Source: Mercurialis annua
Lineage: Eukaryota; Streptophyta; Magnoliopsida; Malpighiales; Euphorbiaceae
NCBI RefSeq assembly: GCF_937616625.2
Contig: NC_065571.1
Location: forward strand, 45,865,651-45,929,650
Direction of reading: 5' to 3'
DNA: 64,000 nt
Below the pieces are notes generated by a model. It was not told the origin of the DNA and searched no databases. It saw only the letters and a list, made by a program, of their open reading frames with translations. Shown here in pieces: positions 36,501 through 47,175 of this stretch (positions within the stretch are counted from its first letter, which is position 1; every line of letters begins with the position of its first letter). Made by a program: the position numbers and the translations under genes.

Positions 36501-36554
36501 GAATTTTTTAATTTTTTTTTAAATTAAAGTAATTATAAAAAATTAGTCGGTAAA

Positions 36555-37013
36555 TTAGTTAGAGCATCTCCAATGGAAATCTCTATTATAAAGAGCATAT
36601 TTTTAAAAATAAAAAGCATCTTTTATATAAAGAGTAGAATTTTAAATTTTAGTCTAATGGACTCTTTAAAATATAACATTTTGCTATATTTTTTTACAAA
36701 AATTAATTTATTCTATTATTATATTTATTTATTTTTGTTATAATTTTCTTTTTTATATATTTTATGGTGAGAAAAAAATTAAAAAATATTTTTTAAATAA
36801 TAAAAATATAATCCATGTGTTTTAAATTTGAAATTATGTTAAAGAGATAAGAAATAGAGAGTGAATTTGGCTTTCCACATGTAGAGAGCCAAACTCACTC
36901 TCTATTTAAAATTTGTATTATAGAAAGTCCATTGGACTTCTATTTTAATGCTAAACTCTCTAAAATAAAGAATAAAACTCTTTTAAAGAGTTTGTTGGAG
37001 ATGCTCTTAGTTA
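36555..37013. mobile_element. PIF/Harbinger-type MITE nested in the MULE
   Basis: The element at 36562-37006 has inverted ends GAGCATCTCCAAT and TTGGAGATGCTC. It is flanked by TTA on both sides as part of a 7-bp identical flank, TTAGTTA (36555-36561, 37007-37013). The end closely resembles the Harbinger terminus at 31163, and a TTA target fits that superfamily. The arms carry CTCTATT/AATAGAG-type repeats. Confidence 0.72.
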
Positions 37014-37349
37014 ATAAATTAAAAAATTACTTGGTAAATTAGTTAATTAATAAATTAAATAATTTGTTGGTAAATTTGTATTTTAGGGTTAGCTTAAATT
37101 AGTTGAATTTAATTTTTAATTTAAATAATGTTATTTAACTAATATTATTTTAAACTGGTAAATGCAGAGACAGCCTGGTAAAAGAGTCCACTGATATCTA
37201 TGGATATTGAGGGGTCGGGAGCTCGACATAACTGGGTTCGTAATGTGACCGCCTCACTACGACAAGGGAGAGACCGGACGAGGACTACTGCGGCTGTTGC
37301 TGAGCGACATTATTGGGCAGATGATGATTCGCCCGACGTCTTGCTGAGA

Positions 37350-39071
37350 GACAATTATTAAGTACCACCAGTAGTAATATTAAGTGTGATAGTAACATAC
37401 CGAATCTCACTGAGTTGTGATTGTATAACCATATCCACCTTCGTCCACACTGTATCCAGTGCACCGCTACTAGAGTTATGCCACTGCTTCAGCTGAGCAT
37501 GTGCACTCTCCACTCTACATGTAGTGGTGTTTCAAAATGCATCACATTGTTCATCCACACGCAGTAGAATTTCTCTTTGTGAACCAACCATGTCCTCTCA
37601 ACATATTTTGCCACAACTGGGAAACCCCTAGTCCGATTTCTCATGAGAATCACAACCGCCTCATACTCTGTCTCTGTTGGAGCTTGAATAATGTTTTTCC
37701 ACCTTCCGTTCTTGAATCCTTCTGCATAGCCTCTGTCTAACCCAAATAGTCTGTAAACTTTGTCTTCCACATCCTTGTTGATGTGCCACATGCAAAGTAG
37801 ATGAGAAGCACGTGCGAATACCTCTCTCACTGGTCTAACCAGCCCTAACTCCCGATCAGTATCAATAGCTGTCGGGTGGACATCATCGTCAATCAAGAGC
37901 CTGGGTCTCTCGAATACCTAGCTATAGCTCTCCTCAGTCTCATCCTTTATAATTGCATACGCAATAATGAAGTTTTTGTTGCACAGAGTCATCCCGATAA
38001 TCTCAAAAAAAGACATCTGGTATTTGTTGGTCTTGTAGGTGGAATCCATATCGATGATCCATCGGTAGTCTCAGAGTAACCTCGCAGAATCTGGATGCGC
38101 CAAGGAAATGTGAGTCAACCTAGTGGTTTCCCGAATTGGCAAGCGTCCAATGCACATAACGGCCCTCAAAAGCCATATGATAAAACTGGCCCACCACATT
38201 CATACCCTAAAAAACCGACCTCATCAGGTTATCTCTATAGTTGTAAATTTGTCTTCTACTAGGATTGTCAGATGGATTTTTCTCCTGCAGGGCTGCCCAT
38301 ATAGCACACGGCTTAGCTTGTGCCGTGCTCATATCCCGCACAATCTGTTTAGACGCGGGATTCAGTCTATTCATCTGACGATGTCCCTCAAGATAGACAG
38401 TCAAGTCATAGTTGTGCATACTCGTATTCCCGGGTTTCACAACGACTTTCCATGCAGCTCCCTTCAAATGCACCACAATCGCGAGAGGGGATTTTGCACC
38501 TTTCGTTTTCGTATTCTTCTGTCCGGAGGATTTTTAATCTGTGAACGATCCTCTATACTGCTCACCCTGGGAACATCTTAAAAGCTTTCGTGTCCCCCCA
38601 TTTTTGTAGAAAAGAATAACCAGCTTAAACCCTATACGAATGGCAACTCGTTTCGCCCACTAAATTGCTTCAACGTCGCTTTATAACTTAATTTCGACAT
38701 GAAACTACGCACTGTAATCGACACCGTCATCGACAAAAACTTCAAATTGAACCTGTAAAATAAATATAAAAACAAAATATTAGATGTATATATATTAATA
38801 ATCAATTTATAAAATATTTAAAAAGATATAAAAAATATAAAAGGGGACAAGGGGACGTTTCCACCACCGCCGTACGGTCGCCGGCGTTGGTTTGGACGTT
38901 CCGAGGGACGTCTCTGCACCTGCCGGATACGATCCGGGGGTATCCGGCAGGTAAAAACAGTAAAAAACTAATTAAAAAACATAAAAAAAAAATGTTAATA
39001 CCTCGAGAGAAGCTGATCAATTTCAGTTCTTGATACTCAAATCCCGACGAATTTGAAGCGTTACCGGTCAT
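37350..39071 (-). pseudogene. MULE transposase (Jittery/FAR1-related), broken
   Basis: The minus strand encodes a possible first exon (MTGNASNSSGFEYQELKL, 39071 downward). After a gap comes VQFEVFVDDGVDYSA and an AIxWAKRVAIRIGFKLVILF region. The zinc-binding N-domain region is at 38207-38476 (YDLTVYLEGHRQMNRLNPAS, KQIVRDMS). The catalytic part is at 37489-37896 (AIDTDRELGLVRPVREVF, then LLCMWHINKDVEDK) and the end is HAQLKQWHNSSSGALDTVW. Stops and frame changes around 37900-38200 and 38540-38700 show it is dead. Confidence 0.82.
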
Positions 39072-39185
39072 TGCGATTTTGAAATTCGAATAGAGTGAGA
39101 ATGTGTTTTTTTTTTCAGTTTTTGATGAAAGGTCGAAATTGTAAAAATTAGTGCGGTAATTAGTAAAATTAGGACGGTATTTAGC

Positions 39186-39752
39186 AAAACCCTATTCTAT
39201 CTAACCTACTTATATATACTCTCTTTAAGATAAAATCCTAATTAAACTCTTTTCGCTTATCTTTTTCTTTTCTATCTTTACTAACATAAACCTCGAAATG
39301 AGTCAAAACTTCCTCCGACCTCTTTTTGTTTTTATTTTTCAAGTCAGTCGGACTACCTAAATATCCTAATTGCTCAGTGATTTATCAGGAGCTAATGCTT
39401 GAACAAAACATTCCAACTCTCCGCACAAGAAGATATACAAGGATAGAATCACAGAAAACAGTTCAGCTTTTAATATCTAGATTTAACTTGTTTTGCAACA
39501 GATTGAGGAACTCATAGAATCTCATAAAGTTGAACAAAATACTGTCTTCCATTATAGCCAACTTAGTGCTGCAAATGTCAATCATGAATTTCATAAAGCC
39601 TAAATCAAATCGTTGTCTGATCTAAAAGCCTTAACAAAGTAACCAAATGATATTATCATTTAAACTCTTCCTGGGACAATATTCATCAATACATTTTTAA
39701 AAGAAATATACTAAGTTCATAATTGATATCTTAATCAGGGTAAACATGTAGC
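39186..39752. other. Downstream flank of the bromodomain gene
   Basis: No gene recognised. The part next to 39752 should hold the 3' untranslated region of the minus-strand bromodomain gene. Confidence 0.4.
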
Positions 39753-42700
39753 TTACAGTTGTAGATCCAGATCAGGCTGCTTGTTATCCATAAATAATGA
39801 TTGTCGAGCGTTCCGCAAGAGCTGAACATTAGAAGACTCTGCTTGATGACCTTGCAGATGAACTCCTCCAAGGAAGTTCATTGTATTAATTAAAGGTATT
39901 TCTTGAGCTGATGGAACTTGTAACAGTTGTGGCTGCATCAATGGAACCTGATCGTTGACATGGGTTTGCAGTACGGGCAGATCGCATATCGGGGGCAGAC
40001 CCCACAGCGCCTGTTGCTTCCACTCCTCCGGCTGAAGAATAACCTGGTCATTTAATGCAGCAGGAGCAGCGCTGCTTGACCCCTCTCCGTTTGGATATAA
40101 AGAGACACCGGTTCTAGTAAAATTTGAGCAAGGCAAGTAGGTTTGGTCTAGAGATTTGTTTTGCATCCATGATTGACGCTCATCGTTAATCTGATTTAGT
40201 GCAGCAGGACCGGCACTACTTGACCCCTCTCCGAGATATGCAGAAACAGTGGCATTACTAGAATTTGAATATGGCAAGAAGGTCGACTTCAAAGGTTTAT
40301 CATGCATCCAAGCCTCTGACTCGCTGTTGACCTGATTTAAAGCAGCATGGCCAGCACTACTTGATCCTTCTCCACTCGAATATAAAGCAGCAGTGATTTT
40401 GCTACTACTTAAATCAGGCAAGCAGGTCGACTCTGAAGGTATGTTTTGCATCCATGACTGCGACTCGTTGTTGATAAGATTCAAGGAAGCAGGAACAGCA
40501 TTACTTGGCCCATTGCCATTTGGATATAAAAATGTAGTTGCTCTACTGTTACTTGAACAAGGCAAGTAGTTAGGTTCGGAAGGTTTGGTTTGCATCCAAG
40601 ATTGAGACCCATTGTTAATCTGATTCAATACAGCAGCGGCTCTTGTACTACTTAAATAATTCAAGTAGTTAGGTTCTGAGGATTTACTTTGAATCCATGA
40701 TCGAGCCCCATTGTTAATCTGGTTTAATGGAGCAGGACCCACATTACTTGACCCTTCTCCCTTACAATAAATAGAGGTTCCGGCTCTACCACTAGAAAAA
40801 TGTGAGTAGACTGGCTCTGAATGTTTATTTGGCATCCAAGTCTGCGTCTCTGAGTTGATATGAGGTGATACAGCCGAGAACAAATTTTCATTTCCAGAAA
40901 GCGGGTAATACGTACCTGATGGAGCAATATTAGCACGATTTTGTACGTCACTAATTTGCATGAGAGTTGCAATAAGAAGGTCTGCACTCTCAGCAGTGCC
41001 AGTTGCTTTCCCTGTTGTGGAAACACAAGCACCTGTATTTGTGTTTGTGTTAGCGCCCTCTTCTCCGAGCAAATTATAGTCAATGAGCCCGCTGTTAGCA
41101 GCATATGGACTTGCTCCTAAACTATTATGAGATGGGATCAATTCTCCTCCAAAAGCACTAGATCCTTCATCGGTGCAGACCATCTTTCCTTTATAAGCAG
41201 CAGAAGGGTTGGGCATGAAATTATAAGGAAATTGATTATTATTACTACCCATGTTCAGCTTTGCAGGAATTTGAAGGGAAGACGTTGTAGGAAACGGGTA
41301 ATTGGTAGCCCTGCCAAAAGGTGATGGAACCCAGGAATGACTGGTTGGAGCTTCAATTGGATATTTCGTGAGCTTCCTTAGGGCAACATTTTGTGCTGTT
41401 GGCCCTAAATCTTTGACAAATCGCAACAGACTATCCACATATGAAGTACCTGAATGATTAACCTGAAGCACTCACCCATATCAATCAGGACGAATTTAAA
41501 TGAACAATAGACAAGTACCGAAAAAGGTCAGAGATTAAAGCAAATAAAAGCAAGTAACTTTTTCTGCATATACTTCAAATATTGACACCAATTCTTTTGT
41601 ATATAGCATCCAAACATTTGATAGTTTCATGCAGATTATGCAAGTGGTGTGTGAAACTCCAAATGTATGCTGGCTTGAGCATGCACAGGAATGACAGTAC
41701 ATGCTAGGCTTTCCAAGACAAAACTTACATGGGTAAGTGATTTTGGTGCATTATAAACTGCCGAAACTATCTTCCCATTCTCTCTGCCAAATGAAGCCGG
41801 TGAGATATACGTTGCACGCCTTTCAGTGTCAGATGAAGTTAAACTCCTAACATCTCTTGACACTATGAACAGAAAAAAGAATAGATTGTGTTTATTTCTC
41901 AAAAAAGGAAAGAGAAGAAAAAGAATATTCTGGTGAACCACCAAGGGATAAATGTACAGCATAAATTCATTCCTATCAAGTGCAACACCTTCAACAACAT
42001 TTAAACGTGAATTACAGAAGTTCTGCAGATTTCTGTTGCTACTCCATTGATAATAGTATACTTCTTATTGTAATTATTTTTTATAAATTGGAATTCTCTA
42101 ACTGACACCATGCAGTTGTTAATGATAAAAGTATTCTGTTCTGTTAGAACTAATCTGACAGAACAAAAACATCAGCAAAGGTCCTATTATTGCAGTAACA
42201 GTATTACTTGCAGTGTACTTTATGGAAAAACAAACATAAAGGTGCTTCAATTAATAAATAGTTAGTTTCAATCAGATAATGACTTCTTTTCATGCTTAGA
42301 TAAAATATGAGTAATACATATTGTCGTATGATTATTTCTATATAATTGATAAATTTCACTTCATTCAAGAGCTTGGGTACCATAAATTTGCTACAGAAGT
42401 TGTACATCTCTTACCAGGAAGAATTCCGTTGCGTGTTTGCCCAGTGTAGGGCTTCATATACAGTGGAGAAAGAAATGGTTGAGTAGTTCTCCTGAGAGGT
42501 TGATCATTTTTAGCACTTCCAGGTTTAGCAGACTTAATGTTTAAGCATCCAGCTTCACTTTCTGCTTTCTTGCCTGTCCTTTTTCGTGTGCGTGAATATT
42601 CCAGTTGAAAGTTTTCTGGTTCAGTTCTCAAAGAATGAAAAAGACGTTGACCCAATTCACTTATAGCTCGAGCCTGCATAGAAGGAATTCTATATTAATG

Positions 42701-44931
42701 AATATACAGTAATATCTTCCTGAATCATCCTACTGACATAACCTAAAAAAGCCTACCTCTGTATAATACACTGTAGTTGAAGAGTTAAACTTCATAGCAT
42801 TGCTAGATATCAGAAATACATCTCGCTGCAGAATAAGAAAGCTCAAAATTTAGTAAGAGAATTCTTGACAGAATATTCAAGTTGGTGGATATAAATCTCA
42901 TAATTTTAATAATGGACAAAGTGCAAGAATTGATTTGCATTAGAGCAAAAGCAGCAGATAAAGAAATAATGTAGTTATTAAAAATAATTCTGAATATAGA
43001 GCAAACCTCAAATTGCTCCAAGCTTGTATACAGTCCTTCCTGAAGTTTAGCCCTCATGGTGCCAAAATCCATCGGTTCTTTTATGATATTGTAATAATCA
43101 ACCACCTTTGATAGAAACACCAAATGTATTTACAGTGGATATAAAATGAGAAAATTGTTTGAGAGCTCACGGATGAATGATAAATGAAGGGAAACATGCT
43201 GCTAACCTCTTCAGGGTCAACTGGTTGTGCGAATATCTCTTCAGTGTCCCTCCTATATTAGGAAGAATGATTAAGGTAAGATAACTTTCATACTGATATG
43301 CTATTCCATGAACGTTTTTTTCCCAAGTCAATCGATAAAACTAAAGAATAGATACTAATGACCTCTGCAATATGTCAAGTATAAATTCCAGTGTTTCTTT
43401 CTTTGGCAGCCATTGTGGAGAAGATGAGTTTTCTATTTGCTCTTGCAAGAGAATTTAAATTAATCAGAATTTTCTCTTGCGAGAGAATTTAAATTAATCA
43501 GAAATAGATACACGAATCAATTGCGCATTAAAGGCTCACCAGAATTAAATGCAATGTCTTCATTTTTCGAACCTTCTTCCTGTTCGAAACTAAATGTAAG
43601 GAACCAGAGGTTTGAAAACATATACTCCCTCCGTACCATTTAGGAAGTCCCATTGTCATTTTTTTTATGTCCCACTTAAGAATTCTCATTGTACCTTTTT
43701 AGCATAATTTCTCATTTTTACCTTTATCTTATGTTAATAGCAAAACTCATTTACAATGCCATTGATGACATGCATAATTTCGAAGCACAATTAATGAGGG
43801 CAAAACAAGAAAAAAAAATTATGTTTTTGTCTTCTTAATATGTGTGAAAAACAACAATGAGTCCTATATGGGACAGAGGGAGTACATCCTTAGACACATA
43901 AATCAACAAAAACATATTACAGTGAAAGAATTAAGTTTGTCAACAGAAGTAACATACTAAAACATAAGTATTATACAGGAAAAGTATATAAGAGATTGCT
44001 ATTTATATAAAAATAAATAGATCATTTTTCAAAAACTGCAATGCAATACTTCTCAAAAGACATTAGAAATACTGTTCAAGCATGCATAGCATAAGATAAT
44101 TTTTTGTTTTCGGCCGAACATGTAACTATGAACACATTGTCCAACTTGCAAAGTCAAAGTCAACAAGCAAAATGTCATTATTAATGGAAAGTAAATACGT
44201 CTTTACAGGCAAAAAGAGACATATTTGCAATTTATGAAGATAAGCAAGCAGAAACTCACAATGCATTAAATGGAGGCAGGCGTCAATGATTACATTAAAT
44301 GAAACACTGGACTAGATCACTAATAATTTTAAAAAACAAATTTTATTTCTGATTTGAGCATGGAAGGAGTTGACAGAGGAGGAAAAAGGTGACAGAAGAT
44401 AATAAACAAAGGTCATACAGAAATTGACTTAATGGAAAACTTGCATTGTTGGACTTAGTTCTACACAATAGTAGCCAAATTTCCAAATACATGATTGCCA
44501 TGCTTAATGAAGATGAAAAGCATGCATAATGCGACGTGTAAAATAAACCATAAGTCGTTGTACGAGAGAGAAAAAATACTCAAAAAACTCGAGTATAAAG
44601 ACAAATATTTGGAGAAAGTCAGCAAGTAAACAAAGGACTTGTGTCAGAGGACCGTCCATTGACTCTTATAAAGCAGAGTCTCGTCGCTAAAGGACAACAA
44701 ATACATAGTAAAATAGTAAGACAAAATGAAGGGAAGGACACAGACCTGATGAGGAGTAGTAACAGAATTAACTACAACTGCTTGCAGACTTTTGCATTTG
44801 CGGCCCCTCTTTCTAGCAGCTGACGGTGGAGATTGACTACTGCTAGCATCACTTGTCTGTTTCTGAAGAGCTTGTATACGTGTTTTCTCCTCCAACTCTG
44901 TTATTCTAGCACTCCTTCTATATCCTGTCAT
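39753..44931 (-). CDS. Bromodomain protein of the plant BRD7/9 type
   Basis: Nine exons, all GT-AG: 44746-44931, 43540-43579, 43363-43441, 43207-43252, 43007-43105, 42757-42825, 42415-42673, 41729-41862, 39753-41462; 873 aa. The N-terminus is basic (RRSARI, KRGRK). The bromodomain at about 85-190 has FAQPVDPEEVVDYYNIIKEP in the ZA region and NAMKFN with the acetyl-lysine-binding Asn at about 164, followed by TVYYTEARAISELGQ. This is the pattern of BRD subunits of plant SWI/SNF remodellers (Arabidopsis BRD1/2/13), which read acetylated histones in the nucleus. SGTSYVDSLLRFVKDLGPTA opens the C-terminal half. Residues 513 to about 783 form a six-unit Ser/Gln/Asn-rich repeat, and the protein ends LDLQL, an EAR-like motif. 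Start: first ATG of the first recognisable exon; an N-terminal extension is not excluded. Intron 1 carries a MITE. Confidence 0.92.
40030..40845 (-). repeat. Coding tandem repeat in the bromodomain gene, six units
   Basis: Units begin with W(M/I)xxK at residues 513, 560, 593, 641, 689 and 736, about 47-48 aa (141-144 bp) apart. The second is shortened to 33 aa. Each runs through SEPxYLPxSS and LYPNGEGSSSAGPAALNQIN. The units are diverged from each other, so the array is not a fresh slippage product. Confidence 0.88.
43440..43507 (-). repeat. 34-bp duplication at the intron 2 splice acceptor
   Basis: On the minus strand the block TTCTGATTAATTTAAATTCT plus CTCGCAAGAG occurs twice in tandem, directly before exon 3. 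The second copy supplies the acceptor used in my model (GCAAG then AGCAAATAG). The first copy holds a similar GCAAG, a possible cryptic acceptor that would add 34 nt and break the frame. Confidence 0.75.
43623..43884. mobile_element. Stowaway-type (Tc1/mariner) MITE in intron 1 of the bromodomain gene
   Basis: The element at 43625-43882 begins CTCCCTCCGTACCATTTAGG, ends in the diverged inverted complement (GGGACAGAGGGAG), and is flanked by TA on both sides. It lies in intron 1, more than 40 bases from either splice site. Confidence 0.85.
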
Positions 44932-47175
44932 TCGGTCCTTTCTCGTCTTTGTTTGTAGATTATTAGTACTCTTAATGGATATTAATCAGTAACTACTAAT
45001 TACTGCTGATGATTACTGGAGATACCTCAAACAGAGAAGCATCAAAATCATGAATAACTAAATAGGTTTTTTTATTCTATTTATAATCATGAAATATGGG
45101 CATACAGCACATGGCAAGATCGTTGACATTCAAGCGCAAGCACATGCTCAAAACTGGATTTTACTGCTACTATTACTTCTCCAGTCTAAAAACAGGAATA
45201 ATCTAATGGAGGAAATTTTTTATATATAGCAATCCATTTCTTGTCAACTGCATATCAGCTGATGTCACTGCTAGTGCTGACCGAGAAAACACCAAATAGA
45301 GCTGATATCACTTCTATATGACACACATGTGCATGCTTATGCTGCTACGAGAATGCAAAATACATCAAGAAAAAGTACTATCAGGATAGCTACACCACCG
45401 GTAGGGCCTGCTGCCTTCGCCTTTCCTCAGCATATTGCTGGAGAAAGAGCGGCCCCACTTAAATGCGATAAAAGGCAAAAAAAGAGTAGACCCTACCCAT
45501 TAGAATCCATATGAATTTTGTGAGAGAACTAACATTTGTGTCAATAGGATCTAAATTCCATTTCGACAAAAAATCTAACTCAAAAAATTCAAGGATTAAC
45601 CTTCTCGATTTGTTTAGCTTAGATTTCCTTCAGCGTCTTCAAAGTCTTTTTTAATTAGTCCAACCAGAATCAAACATCTATCATCATAAAATGCATACCA
45701 TGATATTTACAAAAGATAAAGACAATTCAATAATCAAATCAGTATTTAACAATGTTGAAAAATTCACATAACAAAAAAAATATAAAAAACAGATCATACA
45801 AGCCGAGGGGATATGGGGAAGAAAATCCAGGCAAACACAGAATAGAGAAACAATGCAATTAAGTGTGCTATAAACAAACAATGCAGAGGTTATGTTCAAA
45901 GAAATCACATGAAGCCTATTACCAAATTGACTCTCTTACCGTTAGCAAGGAAACGAATGAAACTAACATTCAACACAATAGGATTATCTACCAAACTGGA
46001 AAATTCTCCGTTCCTTCTTCCTATTGTGCAGCCATTTTACCTAAAATGATAAGCCGGAAAGCTAATTAGACTAAATCATTAGACCCATGAGAGATCTTAT
46101 GCATTTAAATTGAGATCCTGGGCACCCTAGTTGGTGATACGGTAAGTGTTACGTGGAACGATCAATTTGACAACTGTACGGTGATTCAAGAGCCAGTAAC
46201 TTCCTATTTGGCTCGGCGTGAAATAATTGACACATTTGGCACATGCCAGCGCATTAGGTAATGTCTTTATAGACAACATAAAATTACCAAATTAAGCCAT
46301 TTTCCGAAACGGCTACGTTGAATCACTACTCTACATAATTTGGTATAAAATGCAAGATACTACTCTACATAATTTGGTATAAATTGCAAAATATAAACAA
46401 TACAATTTAAAAGGGGCAACATATATAAGCAAGCAAGATCTAAATATTGAACCAAAAATAACAAGCACAGTAAATGCCAATGATGCACATCGTATTATAT
46501 CTGAGTGCTAAACCTGTAGGCTAGAAAGCTTGCATCCAAGCAAACTTTTTCCAATTACGAAAGCTTCTTTTTGCTCTCTCAATTTGAAGCACGGTAGATG
46601 ATTATGGAATGTACGAACCAACTTTATATCATAGAAGGTTAGAAGCATTTTGATCTTATTAAGCCATTACTGGGTGGAGTCGCACAAAAGCAAACACCGG
46701 CAATTCTGAAATGACACAAACTTCACAATACATAAATATTATGTAATGATACAAAATTTGTTTATTTTTTGGTACATAATCACTATACAACAATGATTAG
46801 AAATAGTTCTTTCTTTAAACTCATCCAATCTAACACCTGCAAACAGGCATGGGACAAAAAATAGTTGTACATTATTTCTTTGGCTTTTGATCTATGTGAT
46901 TGGCCAAATTATGGAGGTTTACGTGCATCTCTTCGTTATCTCGGTTCCAAATGTCTTTTACTTAAGGTCATATTGCTTCCTTTCTTCCAGATATAATAAA
47001 TGTTGCCACTTTGGATGACCATTTAAATAATCCAACCTGCTTATAATAAACCGATCAACTGATCGATATTATAGCCTCATTTCACAGGCTTCCTTAATAA
47101 AATAGGAAAGCCAATATTTCTCTACATGTGGTATAGAGAAGGTGGAAGGATTGTAGGAGAATATGATAGCAACAG
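44932..47175. other. Intergenic region between the bromodomain and ABC transporter genes
   Basis: No further gene is seen. It should contain the promoter and 5' leader of the minus-strand bromodomain gene (left part) and the 3' untranslated region of the ABC transporter (right part). There is a direct repeat of CTACTCTACATAATTTGGTA at about 46327-46385. Reading frames of 60-74 codons here look random. Confidence 0.5.

Larger units (their letters stand above)
36083..39185 (-). mobile_element. Mutator-like element (MULE) with degenerate transposase
   Basis: The left end (GCTAAATACCGCCCTGATTT at 36083) is the inverted partner of the right end, whose reverse complement starts GCTAAATACCGTCCTAATTT at 39185. 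Similarity extends over about 33 bp. Inside lie a broken MULE transposase on the minus strand, two GC-rich islands and a nested Harbinger-type MITE. A 9-bp target duplication could not be confirmed, so the true ends may lie a few bases outside. Confidence 0.72.

Noticed and set aside
36231..36527. Up to five overlapping frames on both strands
   Set aside because: A GC-rich, stop-poor repeat island; no frame resembles a known protein.
44932..45060. Possible extra upstream coding exon of the bromodomain gene (frame reading HDFDASLFE before a GT)
   Set aside because: The intron to the next exon would be only 55 nt, too short for a usual plant intron, and no homology supports it. The ATG at 44931 was kept.
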